Shown here: positions 17,184 through 25,980 of the stretch, one piece after another
Numbering within the stretch: the first letter of the stretch is position 1
Layout: the number at the start of each line of letters is the position of its first letter
NCBI GenBank assembly: GCA_028874215.1
Contig: JAPPLF010000020.1
Span: 1 to 56,229, forward strand
Direction: 5' to 3'
Length of the DNA stretch: 56,229 nucleotides
DNA from: Acidobacteriota bacterium
GTDB taxonomy: Bacteria; Acidobacteriota; UBA6911; RPQK01; JAJDTT01
Position numbers and translations under genes: made by a program
The notes under the pieces: model-generated
Databases searched by the model: none
What the model was told of the DNA's origin: nothing
What the model saw: only the letters and a program-made list of their open reading frames with translations

Positions 17184-19294
17184 GCCCCGGCGACGATCTC
17201 CAGCAGTTCCTCGCCGTAGCGGCCGATCTTCGCCGGACCCAGTCCCTTGATGCTCTCCAGCTCCGCCAGCCGGTGGGGCCGGGCGGCGGCCAGAAGCTTC
17301 AACGTGGCGTCGTGAAGCACGGTGTAGGGGGGAATCCGAGCCTCGCGCGCCCGGTTCGTCCTCCACGTTCTCAGTTCCTCGAAAATGGCTTCATCGTAGG
17401 TCAGGTCGTCGGTCACGGGCGCCGCCGCCCGGGCCTTGGGCTTGGCCCGCTTTCGGGGCGGAACAGGCCAGGAGAGCTCCACCGGGTCCTGGCGCAACAT
17501 GACGCGTCGGCCCCGGGGCGTGATGGAGACCACGGGGTACTCACCGGAAGAGACGCGGACGCACCCGTCCCGAATCAGCTCCTCCAGGATGGCCCGCAGG
17601 TAGGTTTGCCCGTGGCTCTTGAGCAGACCGTGGGTCGAGAGCCGGTCAAGACCGCGGTCCATGATCTCCTGCGCTTTCGATCCCCTCAGCACCTGGAGCA
17701 CCTTGGCCAGTCCGAACCGGCCCTGCATGCGGGCCACGCAGCTCAGGGCCTTCTGCAGAACGACCCACTCCTCTTCCGTCGGTTCCCGGATCTCACCCGT
17801 CGAGAAGCGGCGGCAGCGATCGCAGTTGTCGCACTCGGCGGCCGCCTCCCGGTCGCCGAAGTAGCCCAGGATGTAGCCGTGCCGACAGCGCGTCGAATTG
17901 ACATAGCCGAGGATGTCCCTCAATTTCCTCCGGTCGCGGCGGCGCTTCTCCACCAGATAGGAGGCCTCCCGGTCCAGGCGGACACGGCCGGCGTCCTGCA
18001 ACAGGGAGATGGCGATCTGCCCACCCGGGGCCGGCTCCTGCCGGATCAGCTCGCTCCGCTCCAGCAGGGAGAAGAGGGTCCGAATCGACAAGTCGCTGGC
18101 TTCAGACGAGATTTCCCGGGTCCATGCCGTGAACGGCTGGACTCGCGGTTCTTCCCGGGAACAGGTTCTCCGCAGCACTCTCCAGGTCCGCTCCAGGAGA
18201 AAGGGCTCCGGATTGGCGGCATCCAGAAAAAACTCCTGGGTCCGCACGTCGGCGTAGTTGTAGAGAAGCTCGCAAAGCGCCGGCGACCCGTCCCGGCCGG
18301 CCCGTCCGATCTCCTGGTAGTAGGCTTCGACGCTGCCCGGCAGGTCCCAATGCACCACGAAGCGAAGATCGGTCCGGTCCACGCCCATGCCGAACGCGTT
18401 GGTGGCCACCACGACCGGAACGTCCTTCCCCATGAACCGATCCTGGACGGCCTGGCGCTCCTGGTCCGGCAAGCCCGCGTGATAGAGGCTCGTCTTCCTC
18501 CCGGCGTCCCGCAGCAGGGAATGGACCCGTTCCGTCTGTTTCCGGGTCGCGCAGTAGACGATTCCGGACTCCCATTCGTCCAGGATCTCGATCACCCGGT
18601 CCAACTTGGCCTGGTGGTTCGCCGTCCGCGTGACCATCAGCCGGAGGTTGGGCCGTTCCAGGCCGAAGACCAGAAGCCGGGCCTCGGAACGGCCTTCCTG
18701 TCCCAGTCCGAGTTGTTTCAGAATGTCCTCCCGAACGTAAGGCGTGGCCGTGGCGGTCAGGGCCATCACCCGGGCCTGGGGGAACCGGGTCAGGACCGGA
18801 GCCAGGCGCAGGTACTCGGGACGGAAGTCGTGTCCCCAGTGGCTGATGCAGTGGGCCTCGTCCACCGCCATCAGGGAGACCTGCCGATTCTGAAGGACTT
18901 CCATGAAACGCCGGTTCCGGAAGCGTTCCGGAGCCACGTAGACCAGCTTGTACGACCCCCTTTCCAACTCCCGGATGCGGTGGTCCATTTCCTGCCAGGA
19001 AAGGGAGGAGTTGATGAAGGTGGCGGGCAGGTTCCGGGCCACGAGTCCGTCCACCTGGTCCTTCATGAGAGCGATCAAGGGCGAGACCACCACCGTGACC
19101 CCCTCCAGCAACATGGCGGTCAACTGGTAGCAGAGGGATTTTCCCTTCCCCGTCGGCATGATCACGATGGAATCGTCGCCGTTCAGGGTGTGGCGTATGG
19201 TCTCTTCCTGCCCCGGAAGAAAGGAGGGGAAGCCGAAATGCTCCTTCAGCGCCGCCCGCAGGTCAGGCGGAGATATGGGTGAGTTGGCCTCCAT
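17153..19294 (-). CDS. recQ: ATP-dependent DNA helicase RecQ
   Basis: A 713-residue 3'-5' DNA helicase for recombination and fork repair. The Walker A motif is MPTGKGKSLCYQ near residue 48, Walker B is DEAHCISHWG near 148, and motif VI is YQEIGRAGRDG near 328. A zinc-binding region with CRHG...CDNCDRC lies near 495-520, followed by a winged-helix domain and an HRDC domain at the C terminus (LAELESIKGLGPAKIGRYG). All RecQ modules are therefore present. I use ATG 19294; a TTG three codons earlier is possible. Its 3' end overlaps nagA by 31 bases on the opposite strand. Confidence 0.95.
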   Translation of the reverse strand: MEANSPISPPDLRAALKEHFGFPSFLPGQEETIRHTLNGDDSIVIMPTGKGKSLCYQLTAMLLEGVTVVVSPLIALMKDQVDGLVARNLPATFINSSLSWQEMDHRIRELERGSYKLVYVAPERFRNRRFMEVLQNRQVSLMAVDEAHCISHWGHDFRPEYLRLAPVLTRFPQARVMALTATATPYVREDILKQLGLGQEGRSEARLLVFGLERPNLRLMVTRTANHQAKLDRVIEILDEWESGIVYCATRKQTERVHSLLRDAGRKTSLYHAGLPDQERQAVQDRFMGKDVPVVVATNAFGMGVDRTDLRFVVHWDLPGSVEAYYQEIGRAGRDGSPALCELLYNYADVRTQEFFLDAANPEPFLLERTWRVLRRTCSREEPRVQPFTAWTREISSEASDLSIRTLFSLLERSELIRQEPAPGGQIAISLLQDAGRVRLDREASYLVEKRRRDRRKLRDILGYVNSTRCRHGYILGYFGDREAAAECDNCDRCRRFSTGEIREPTEEEWVVLQKALSCVARMQGRFGLAKVLQVLRGSKAQEIMDRGLDRLSTHGLLKSHGQTYLRAILEELIRDGCVRVSSGEYPVVSITPRGRRVMLRQDPVELSWPVPPRKRAKPKARAAAPVTDDLTYDEAIFEELRTWRTNRAREARIPPYTVLHDATLKLLAAARPHRLAELESIKGLGPAKIGRYGEELLEIVAGAQAAPSSKTT

Positions 19295-19334
19295 GGAGCA
19301 CAAATCGGAACAGCCCCCTGTGGTGAGGTCTTAA

Positions 19335-19492
19335 CAGTCCGTGGTGAAAGTCCCGCGAGCACCGAGACCGTTCCTGCGCCCGCCGGACAAGGCGCGATTC
19401 GGGTGCATACCGGGAGTATGTGCCCGAATCGCAACGCAGTCCGCCGGGATGCAGGGACGGTCGAATGCCGCGACGACTTTTGCCACGGGCTG
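19335..19492. repeat. Complete ~160-bp imperfect palindromic element (MITE/REP-like)
   Basis: The left arm 19335-19410 and right arm 19416-19492 are imperfect reverse complements of each other, about three-quarters identical, separated by a 5-base loop (CGGGA). The 16 bases next to the loop pair with only two mismatches. The right arm is nearly identical to bases 1-77 of the window. The arms extend slightly outward (TTAACAG...CTGATAA). The element lies between recQ and the sugar-isomerase-like gene. Transcribed, it would form one long hairpin. No transposase is nearby. Confidence 0.82.
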
Positions 19493-19588
19493 ATAACGGT
19501 TCAACCTTACAAGAAAGGGCTGGCGAGGGCATGATGCCAACTGCGGCTCCCGCGCCGGGTTCGTCCCGACTCGGAGCCCCGGAGGGAT

Positions 19589-20572
19589 TCAGAGTCCCAT
19601 CAGCGGCTTGAGATACCGGGCGCTCCGGGCCGCCGCCTCTTCCACCGGCATGACCCCGGCGAAGGCCTGGTGGACGGTCACATAGCCTCCATACCCGATG
19701 GCGTCGAGGCCGCGGAAGACCTCCTCGAAATCGACGCCTCCTTCTTCCCAGAGTCCGATGTGGTCCACGGCGACGCCGCCGCGTCCCCAGGTCTCGACCA
19801 CCGTCACCCCCGTGGGAGTCAGGAGATGGTTCTGAACATAGACGTTCATGATCCAGGGTTCGAGGCGGCGGATGGTCTCGGCCCCGTAGTCCTCGCCGGC
19901 GATGAACCAGTTGGCCGGTTCGTAGATGATGCCGAAATTGGAGCGGCCGACCCGCTTGAGGGTGTCCAGAGCCCCCTGGACCGTCTCGAACAGGCTGGCG
20001 CAATGCGCCTGGTGGGCAAGCCGGATCCCCCGCTCCCGGGCCTCGTCCGAGGCGCGGGCGGCCCATTCGATATCCTCTTCCTTCTTCATGCAGATCCGGA
20101 TCAGATCGGATCCCAGCGCCTCGGTCAGGTCCAGGTAGGGGGTGATGTTCCGGAGTCCCTTGGGCCCCTGCTCATCGTTTCGGGGAACCGCGAAATCGCC
20201 GGTGACCATGGAGACGGTCAGACCCGCCTGGGCGATGGAGCGGGCGGCTGCCCGGACTCTCTCCGGCGGCGAATGGGTGCCCACCTGGGAGGCTCTCATG
20301 CAGATCGCCTCATATCCGTGCTCCTGAGCCAGGCCGATGATCTGGTCCAGGGTCAGGTCCGCCCTTTCCTTGGAGCTGAAGGATTCGGCCACGCGTGCCG
20401 AGAGGGAAAGCTTCATGGTGTCCTCGCTGTTCGATTTGGAATCGGAAGGCTCCTCAGCCGCGGGACGGCAACCGCTCAGAAGACCTGCGGCGCCCAGTCC
20501 CAGGATGCGCCCCAGCAACTGCCGCCGAGTCGGCGACGCCACTTGGCTCCACGCGCCTTCAGTTGCGCTCAT
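19589..20572 (-). CDS. Tat-exported lipoprotein with xylose-isomerase-like TIM barrel (sugar phosphate isomerase/epimerase family)
   Basis: The N terminus TRRQLLGRILGLGAAGLLSGC combines a twin-arginine motif (residues 16-17) with a lipobox Cys near 35, so the protein is exported folded and lipid-anchored. The remaining ~275 residues are an AP-endonuclease-2/xylose-isomerase-type TIM barrel: YEAICMRAS, GIRLAHQAHC, GIIYEPANW and GGYVTVHQ. Metal-binding His and Glu residues are present. The family isomerises or epimerises sugars or related compounds; the substrate is unknown. The ATG overlaps the asd stop by ATGA (20569-20572), so it is translated after asd, a surprising partner for a sugar enzyme. 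Confidence 0.82.
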   Translation of the reverse strand: MSATEGAWSQVASPTRRQLLGRILGLGAAGLLSGCRPAAEEPSDSKSNSEDTMKLSLSARVAESFSSKERADLTLDQIIGLAQEHGYEAICMRASQVGTHSPPERVRAAARSIAQAGLTVSMVTGDFAVPRNDEQGPKGLRNITPYLDLTEALGSDLIRICMKKEEDIEWAARASDEARERGIRLAHQAHCASLFETVQGALDTLKRVGRSNFGIIYEPANWFIAGEDYGAETIRRLEPWIMNVYVQNHLLTPTGVTVVETWGRGGVAVDHIGLWEEGGVDFEEVFRGLDAIGYGGYVTVHQAFAGVMPVEEAAARSARYLKPLMGL

Positions 20573-21648
20573 CGGCTGAGGCTCACCTTGACGCGCCGGC
20601 CTGAGCGGCGGGTCCGGTCTCCAACCAGTCGTTCGGCGATCTGGACGGCGTTGAGGGCCGCCCCCTTGCGGATCTGATCCCCGCAGACGAACAGGTCCAG
20701 CCCGTGGACTCCGTTCTTCCCCGACCGGCTGATGTCGGAGCGAATCCGGCCCACGAAGACATCGTCCCGGCCCGATGCGTCCAGGGGCGTCGGAAATCGG
20801 TTGCCGGTCCGGTCGTCCAGAATCGAGACTCCGGGAGCGTTTTCCAGCAGACTCCTGGCCTGTTCCGCATCGAGGGCCTCCTCGAGCTCCAGGTTGATGC
20901 TCTCGGCATGGGCGCGCATGACCGGAACCCGGACACAGGTGGCGGTGATGGCCACCGAGGAGTCGCCCCAGATCTTGTGGGACTCCCGAACCATCTTCGT
21001 CTCCTCCGTGTTGTACCCCTCGGGGCCGATTGCCGAGTCGTGGCTGAAGAGGTTGAAGGCGTACTGCTGCCGGAAGATCTCACACTTGGGGGCCCGGCCG
21101 GACAGCACTTCCCGGGTCTGCTGCTCCAGTTCGGCCATGGCGGCGGCTCCGGCGCCGCTGGCGGCCTGGTAGGTGCTCACCACGATGCGCCGCACCCCGA
21201 CGGCCCGGTGTATGGGAGTCACCGGGACGATCATGATGATGGTCGAGCAGTTGGGGTTGGCGATGATGCCGCCATTGCCCAACTGCACGCCCTCCAAGGC
21301 TTTGGGGTTGACCTCCGGGACCACCAGCGGAATCCCCGGAGTCATGCGAAAGGCCGAGCTGTTGTCGACGACGGTGGCGCCGGCCTCGGCGGCCAGAGGA
21401 GCGAACTTCCGGCTGATGGACGCGCCGGCGCTGAACAGGGCCAGTTCCAAGCCCCGGAAGCTGTCCTCCGTCAGTTCCTCGACGGTGTGGGGAATTCCTT
21501 GGAATTCAATGGTCTTGCCCGCGCTGCGGCGGCTGGCGAGAAGCTTGAGCCGGCCCACGGGAAAACGCCGCTCGGCCAGGAGGCGGACAAATTCCTGCCC
21601 GACGGCTCCGGTCGCACCTACGATGGCTACGTTCAAATCGCCCGACAC
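20569..21648 (-). CDS. asd: Aspartate-semialdehyde dehydrogenase
   Basis: This enzyme reduces aspartyl phosphate to aspartate semialdehyde with NADPH, on the route to lysine, diaminopimelate, methionine and threonine. The NADP-binding VAIVGATGAVG is at residues 7-17 and the catalytic Cys sits in ANPNCSTI near 133. The later VPVMRAHAESINLE segment near 245 includes the substrate-binding His. Length 359 is slightly longer than usual because of a basic C-terminal tail (RTRRSGRRVKVSLSR). The start is GTG 21648, placed 7 bases behind GGAGG. It is the first gene of a pair with the TIM-barrel lipoprotein. Confidence 0.95.
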   Translation of the reverse strand: MSGDLNVAIVGATGAVGQEFVRLLAERRFPVGRLKLLASRRSAGKTIEFQGIPHTVEELTEDSFRGLELALFSAGASISRKFAPLAAEAGATVVDNSSAFRMTPGIPLVVPEVNPKALEGVQLGNGGIIANPNCSTIIMIVPVTPIHRAVGVRRIVVSTYQAASGAGAAAMAELEQQTREVLSGRAPKCEIFRQQYAFNLFSHDSAIGPEGYNTEETKMVRESHKIWGDSSVAITATCVRVPVMRAHAESINLELEEALDAEQARSLLENAPGVSILDDRTGNRFPTPLDASGRDDVFVGRIRSDISRSGKNGVHGLDLFVCGDQIRKGAALNAVQIAERLVGDRTRRSGRRVKVSLSR

Positions 21649-21677
21649 GGCACACCTCCGTCTTTCGTGGAAAAAAA

Positions 21678-21683
21678 GTATAC
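21678..21683 (-). promoter_or_regulatory. Candidate -10 box of the asd promoter
   Basis: Reading on the minus strand the sequence is TATACT, followed by a run of T and the GGAGG ribosome site of asd about 20 bases later. No good -35 hexamer lies 16-18 bases upstream, so this is only a candidate. Confidence 0.4.
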
Positions 21684-21736
21684 CAAGATGCCCGCCGCTG
21701 AAGTTCGGGACGGCGGGGTGCGGGTAGGCTGCAGTT

Positions 21737-22576
21737 TCAGTTCAGCAGCGTCGCCTTCTTGATGTAGTCCAGCTTGGGGAAATCCCGCTTGAGATAACCG
21801 TTCCCTTCGGCTCGAATCCGCCCCTGACTCGGCCCTCTGCCCGAAGGAGCCCCCTCGCCGTACCCCTTGTAGACGGAGTCCACCACCTCCATCCCTTCGA
21901 TGACTCGGCCGAAGGGAGAAAAGCCGTAGCTGTCCAGGCTCCCGTTGTCCTTGTAGTTGATGAAGAACTGCACCGACCGGGAGTGGGGCATGTTGGTCTT
22001 GGCAAAGGAAATGTAGCCCCGCTGGTTCGACTTCACCACCGGGTCGTCCTGGATGTTGGCGGCGCTCCACTTCTGCCCGATGGCCGGATCGCCATGCATG
22101 CCGAACTGGGCCATGAACCCCTCGATCACCCGGAAGAAGGCGATGTTCCGGAAGTAGCCGATCTTCACCAGGTTGTAGAAACGGTCCGCGCCTCGAGGCG
22201 ACCATTCCCGGGTCACCTCGACCACGAAGTCCCCCTTGGTGGTCTCGAATCTGGCCTTGAAACTGGCGGGAGCCTTCGCGTCAGCCAGCGAGGGATTCCT
22301 CAGAGCAGGATTGGGCCCTTTCATGGGCCGGGGCGGTTTGTCCATCTTGACGGGCTCCGGTTTCGGTTCGTCGGGTTTCTTGGCCGGTTCCGGCGGGGTC
22401 ACATCCACAGCATCGCCGGCCGCTTCCTCGGCGGTTATCTTGTCGCCCGCATCGGCCACGGCCTCTTCAGCCGCCGGCGGCTCCGCCAAATCCGGTTCAT
22501 CAGTGACAGGCGCGCTACAGGAGAGCGAAAGCAACAACAAGAAAAACGCACAACAGCTCCATCGCCTCTCATGCAT
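21737..22576 (-). CDS. Cyclophilin-type peptidyl-prolyl isomerase, lipoprotein
   Basis: The N terminus has a short hydrophobic stretch ending in LSLSCSAP, a lipobox with Cys near residue 20. A Pro/Glu/Ala-rich linker (about residues 22-100) is followed by a cyclophilin domain: FYNLVKIGYF, the active-site FFRVIEGFMAQFG near 145, and later VQFFINYKDN and FGRVIEGMEVVD. The enzyme would help fold periplasmic or outer-membrane proteins while tethered to a membrane. Family core residues are present, with the usual GGD loop changed (FGMHGDP). A ribosome site AAGGAG lies 10 bases before the ATG. Confidence 0.9.
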   Translation of the reverse strand: MHERRWSCCAFFLLLLSLSCSAPVTDEPDLAEPPAAEEAVADAGDKITAEEAAGDAVDVTPPEPAKKPDEPKPEPVKMDKPPRPMKGPNPALRNPSLADAKAPASFKARFETTKGDFVVEVTREWSPRGADRFYNLVKIGYFRNIAFFRVIEGFMAQFGMHGDPAIGQKWSAANIQDDPVVKSNQRGYISFAKTNMPHSRSVQFFINYKDNGSLDSYGFSPFGRVIEGMEVVDSVYKGYGEGAPSGRGPSQGRIRAEGNGYLKRDFPKLDYIKKATLLN

Positions 22577-22689
22577 GTCTCTTTATCTCCTTCATGGTTT
22601 CTCGTGTCCGGTCCTCTCTCCAGTCCGCCGATTATTGCCCGGCAGGGGGTTGGGTTCAAGAGACAGGGTCTCGAAGCCGAACTCGTATT

Positions 22690-22747
22690 GGCAATGCGCG
22701 ATTGCCGATCCGCGTTTCTTGACACCCTTCCCGGTCGTCCATAGGTT
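22690..22747 (+). promoter_or_regulatory. Promoter with upstream inverted repeat before the propeller-protein gene
   Basis: A sigma70-like promoter has TTGACA at 22719-22724, a 17-bp spacer and TAGGTT at 22742-22747, about 20 bases before the ATG at 22767. Just upstream is a perfect inverted repeat GGCAAT/ATTGCC (22690-22695 and 22701-22706, 5-base loop) that could be an operator. The ribosome site AGGGAGG is at about 22753-22759. Confidence 0.6.
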
Positions 22748-22766
22748 GGTGCAGGGAGGTCGACAT

Positions 22767-24422
22767 ATGCAGCAGAGGCGCCTTGGATGGTCGAACAGTG
22801 AGATTGGCGGGTCCCCGGCCGGCGCCGAAACCGGCTGGCGGTTCGCCGCGGGTGTCCTGGCGGCATGCCTTGTCTTGGCGGGGACGGCGGCGGCGGGATC
22901 TGCGGGCCTGCTTCATATCGGTGGAAACAAACAGCTCTTCATCGACGACCACGTCATCGAGAGTCTCAGCCACGTCAAGCAGATCCTCAACCCGGCCGTG
23001 AAACATCCGGCAAACCCCCTTTTGAAGCAGGACCGGCCCTGGGAGGGTCATTACATCGGGCTCCAACGGATCATCTACGACCCGGATCAGGGCATGTACC
23101 GGATGTGGTACCGGGTCACCGGAGCGTTCGAGTCCCAGAAAGGGGGCGCCGATCGGCTCAGGCCTTACCGCTGGGACTGGAGCGTGGTCGACGGAAAAGC
23201 AGTTCGCAGCAAGGCGGAGGAGGTTTACGGTTACAGGCAATACGCCGGCGGCGAGGATTGGCTTCTCTGCTACGCCACCTCCCGGGACGGCATCCAATGG
23301 GAGAAACCCAATCTGGGCCAGGTGGAGTTCGAGGGCTCCCGCGACAACAACCTTCTGCCGCCCGGCACCCTGGTCCCCCTCTTTCGGGACGAGCACGAAA
23401 CCGATCCCGCCAAGCGCTACAAGGCCATGAGGTCCGAGGGCACTACTCCCACCGTGTGGAAGCCGGGAATCAAGCCGGGGATGCGGCAGAGCCTCTACTA
23501 TTCGCCCGACGGCTTCGAGTGGACGCCCTACGAGAACAACCCGGTGATCGACACCGCTCCCAAAATAGGCCGCTGGGGACCCACCCAACACATGGGCTGG
23601 GATCCCATCCGGCAAGTCTACGCCGTGTTCATGGAGCAGTGCCTGCACCGGGGCTGCCCCCAGGGGCAGCGGATCATCGGCCGGGCCGAGAGTCCGGACA
23701 TGACCCGATGGACCCCGGACCAGAACGTCCTGATCCAGGATGAACTGGACTTTCCCGACACGGAGTTCTACTCCATGCCGGTGATGGCCTACGAGGGGAT
23801 CTACATCGGACTGCCCTGGATCTTCCGCACCACGAACACTCTGCACTACCCCCAACTGGCCTTCAGCCGGGATGGAATCCGGTTCGAGCGGCAATACCGC
23901 CAGCCCTTCCTGCAGGTGGGCGACAAGGGAGACTTCGACGAGAGCACCATCTACGTGCACCAGCCCATGGTCCGTGACGGCGAGATCCGCATCTACTACT
24001 ACGGAGGCAACTGGAGAGGGTCCGAATCGCTCCACGCCCAGGGAGACCGGGCCATGTTCGCCGTGGCCCTGGCCACGGTTCGCGAGGACGGTTTCGTCTC
24101 CGTGGACGCCGGCAAGATCCACCCTGGTTTCCTCACGACCCGCTTCCTCAGCTTCGAGGGCCGCCGCCTGGTGGTGAACCTGGAAGCCGCCAAGCACAAC
24201 CACGGCGCGGGACAACCCGAGGTCCGGGTCGAGATCATCGGTAACGACTACCATCCGATCCCGGGCTATACCCTGGACGAGTCCGATCCGGCCCGGGTGA
24301 CCGGGAAGCACGTCATGAGCTGGCGGGGCAGGACGGAATTGGGAGCCTTGGCCGGAACCCCCATCCAACTGCGATTCGAGATACGAAACGCCAAGCTCTT
24401 TTCGTTCCAGTTCCGGCCGTAA
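22767..24422 (+). CDS. Secreted glycoside-hydrolase-like (GH32/43 five-bladed propeller) protein
   Basis: A 551-residue protein with a signal peptide (hydrophobic RFAAGVLAACLVLAGTAAA, residues ~25-45). The mature part has the repeated Asp/Trp-rich blades of fructosidase-like propellers: LFIDDHVIESL, YDPDQGMYRMWYR, SRDGIQWEKPNLG, FSRDGIRFE. A C-terminal beta-sandwich seems to follow (residues ~440-551). The family members are usually annotated as GH32-like but lack proof of activity, and no complete GH32 signature WMNDPNG is seen. It is paralogous to the convergent gene 24459-25952: both share the string GQVEFEGSRDNN. Start ATG 22767 has AGGGAGG 8 bases before it. Confidence 0.78.
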   Translation: MQQRRLGWSNSEIGGSPAGAETGWRFAAGVLAACLVLAGTAAAGSAGLLHIGGNKQLFIDDHVIESLSHVKQILNPAVKHPANPLLKQDRPWEGHYIGLQRIIYDPDQGMYRMWYRVTGAFESQKGGADRLRPYRWDWSVVDGKAVRSKAEEVYGYRQYAGGEDWLLCYATSRDGIQWEKPNLGQVEFEGSRDNNLLPPGTLVPLFRDEHETDPAKRYKAMRSEGTTPTVWKPGIKPGMRQSLYYSPDGFEWTPYENNPVIDTAPKIGRWGPTQHMGWDPIRQVYAVFMEQCLHRGCPQGQRIIGRAESPDMTRWTPDQNVLIQDELDFPDTEFYSMPVMAYEGIYIGLPWIFRTTNTLHYPQLAFSRDGIRFERQYRQPFLQVGDKGDFDESTIYVHQPMVRDGEIRIYYYGGNWRGSESLHAQGDRAMFAVALATVREDGFVSVDAGKIHPGFLTTRFLSFEGRRLVVNLEAAKHNHGAGQPEVRVEIIGNDYHPIPGYTLDESDPARVTGKHVMSWRGRTELGALAGTPIQLRFEIRNAKLFSFQFRP

Positions 24423-24435
24423 GCGAGAAACCGGG

Positions 24436-24460
24436 AGGGCGGCCGCAAGGGTCGCGCCCT
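24436..24460. terminator. Hairpin between the convergent propeller genes, possible bidirectional terminator
   Basis: AGGGCG at 24436-24441 pairs with CGCCCT at 24455-24460. No T-run follows on either strand, so factor-independent termination would be weak. The sequence motif (GGAGGGCG-CCGCAAGG-GCCC) is also seen at about 13442-13465 and is probably a small dispersed repeat. It overlaps the stop codon of the minus-strand gene by two bases. Confidence 0.4.
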
Positions 24461-25952
24461 ACCGAAACCGGAACGAATAGAGATCGGCGTCCTGCAGGAC
24501 GAAGCGCAGGCGGACCGTCTTCCCGGCGACCCGGCGGAGGGGTTTCGGACGAACCTTGCCTCCGTAGATCCATCCCGCCTTCCCCTCCAGCTCGTCCCCC
24601 CAGATGGGGACCGATTCGGTCAGCGAGAGTTCGGGCACCGGATTGCCGTTGACGTCCTGGACCTCCACCTGAATGGAGCCGGCCGCGGAAGTGGAGTAGT
24701 TCAGGACCAGGTTCTCTCCGCTGAAACGGAACGGTTTCGTGATCAGCTCGCCTCCCGGATAGCCGGCGCTGGCGGAGGCGAAGCCGTCGGTCCGGACCAC
24801 GACGCGCTGCAGGTGGGCCGACGGATAGGTGTAGTGCTGCACCAGGTAGAGGGAAAGCTCCCCCGGCGCCGTGGGGACGATGCCCCGGGCAACCAAACCG
24901 TTCCGGTGGATCCAGTTACGCCGTTCCCTTCCGGGACGGATGAAGGCTTCCATGAAGCGGTGCCAATGGACGCCGTCGCGGCTGCTCATGAGGACACCGT
25001 CGGAGAGGCCGGGCCATTCCGCGGCAGGGGTGGGATCCAGATGTTGGGGAATGCGGTAGGTGACGAAGCGCTTGGGAAAGGCCAGGTAGATATGGGGCGC
25101 CCGAAAATAGGGCACGGTGGCATTGGTGTAGAGATGTTCGGTGGGAGCGTCGCCGTAGTCCACCCACCGGCCCTCGGACCATTCCACGAAGTCCTTCGAG
25201 GTAGCGTACTTCAGGGTCCGCACCCCGTGGAGGAAATCCCGGTAGAGCGCCACGTAGACCCCCCGCTCGCCATCCCAGAAAGCCACGTTGTGGGAGTCGA
25301 AGGCGCCGTCGGTGAGGACCGGAATCTCACGCATCCAGCTCCAGCGGATGCCGTCGGGAGAGGCCAAAGCCACGAGACCCCGATGGTTCCCGGGCTTGGC
25401 GAAGGCCACCGCCTTGTAGCGGGCCTCCGCCGGAGCCGCCGGATTGTCGTCCCGGAAGGGATTCAGCTTGGCGGCGCCCCGGACCTCCAGGATATTGTTG
25501 TCCCGGGAGCCCTCGAACTCCACCTGCCCCAATGAGGGACGGGTCCAGTGGATGCCGTCGCGGCTCTCCGCGTAGCAGACGACCTTCTCGTGGGCGGCGA
25601 CCCAGGTCTCCCCCGGCTCCAGCTCTTCCCGGTGGATGTAGTCGACCGCGGAGCTGCCCCGGTAGTACATGCGGTAGATTTCGCCGTCCTTGAAGACCGC
25701 CACGTGGAAGGGAATATTCCCTTCCCAGGGCTGGTCGAAGACGAAGACCTTCTCGGCGCGCCGGGGCTGCTGGACCTCCAACTCCACCCCATCCATGGAC
25801 TCGATGAGAGTGTCGTCGACGAAAAGCTCCAGGCGGTTTCCCAGGTCGGGAGCCGGGTCGGAATCGGCAGCCTTCTTTCCGTGGCCCGACGCCCCGAAGC
25901 CGGACCCGCCCGCCAGAACCAGCAATACGAATATCCGCAAAATCGATTTCAT
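24459..25952 (-). CDS. Secreted glycoside-hydrolase-like propeller protein, paralogue of the 22767 gene
   Basis: A 497-residue protein with a signal peptide (MKSILRIFVLLVLAGGSGFGA). It has the same layout as its convergent neighbour: LFVDDTLIESMDG at the start, EIYRMYYRG, SRDGIHWTRPSLGQVEFEG, SPDGIRWSW, SSRDGVHWHRF and a closing beta domain ending in SFRFR. It is probably a carbohydrate-active or carbohydrate-binding propeller; the substrate is unknown. The gene starts only 28 bases after the last gene of the seven-gene cluster and has AAGGAG 6 bases before its ATG, so it could be read through from that cluster. Confidence 0.78.
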   Translation of the reverse strand: MKSILRIFVLLVLAGGSGFGASGHGKKAADSDPAPDLGNRLELFVDDTLIESMDGVELEVQQPRRAEKVFVFDQPWEGNIPFHVAVFKDGEIYRMYYRGSSAVDYIHREELEPGETWVAAHEKVVCYAESRDGIHWTRPSLGQVEFEGSRDNNILEVRGAAKLNPFRDDNPAAPAEARYKAVAFAKPGNHRGLVALASPDGIRWSWMREIPVLTDGAFDSHNVAFWDGERGVYVALYRDFLHGVRTLKYATSKDFVEWSEGRWVDYGDAPTEHLYTNATVPYFRAPHIYLAFPKRFVTYRIPQHLDPTPAAEWPGLSDGVLMSSRDGVHWHRFMEAFIRPGRERRNWIHRNGLVARGIVPTAPGELSLYLVQHYTYPSAHLQRVVVRTDGFASASAGYPGGELITKPFRFSGENLVLNYSTSAAGSIQVEVQDVNGNPVPELSLTESVPIWGDELEGKAGWIYGGKVRPKPLRRVAGKTVRLRFVLQDADLYSFRFR

Positions 25953-25980
25953 GGATCGCTCCTTACTCGAAAACCGAAGC

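Noticed and set aside
16781-19282. Long plus-strand open frame opposite recQ
   Set aside because: No motif, while recQ on the other strand is complete with all helicase motifs.
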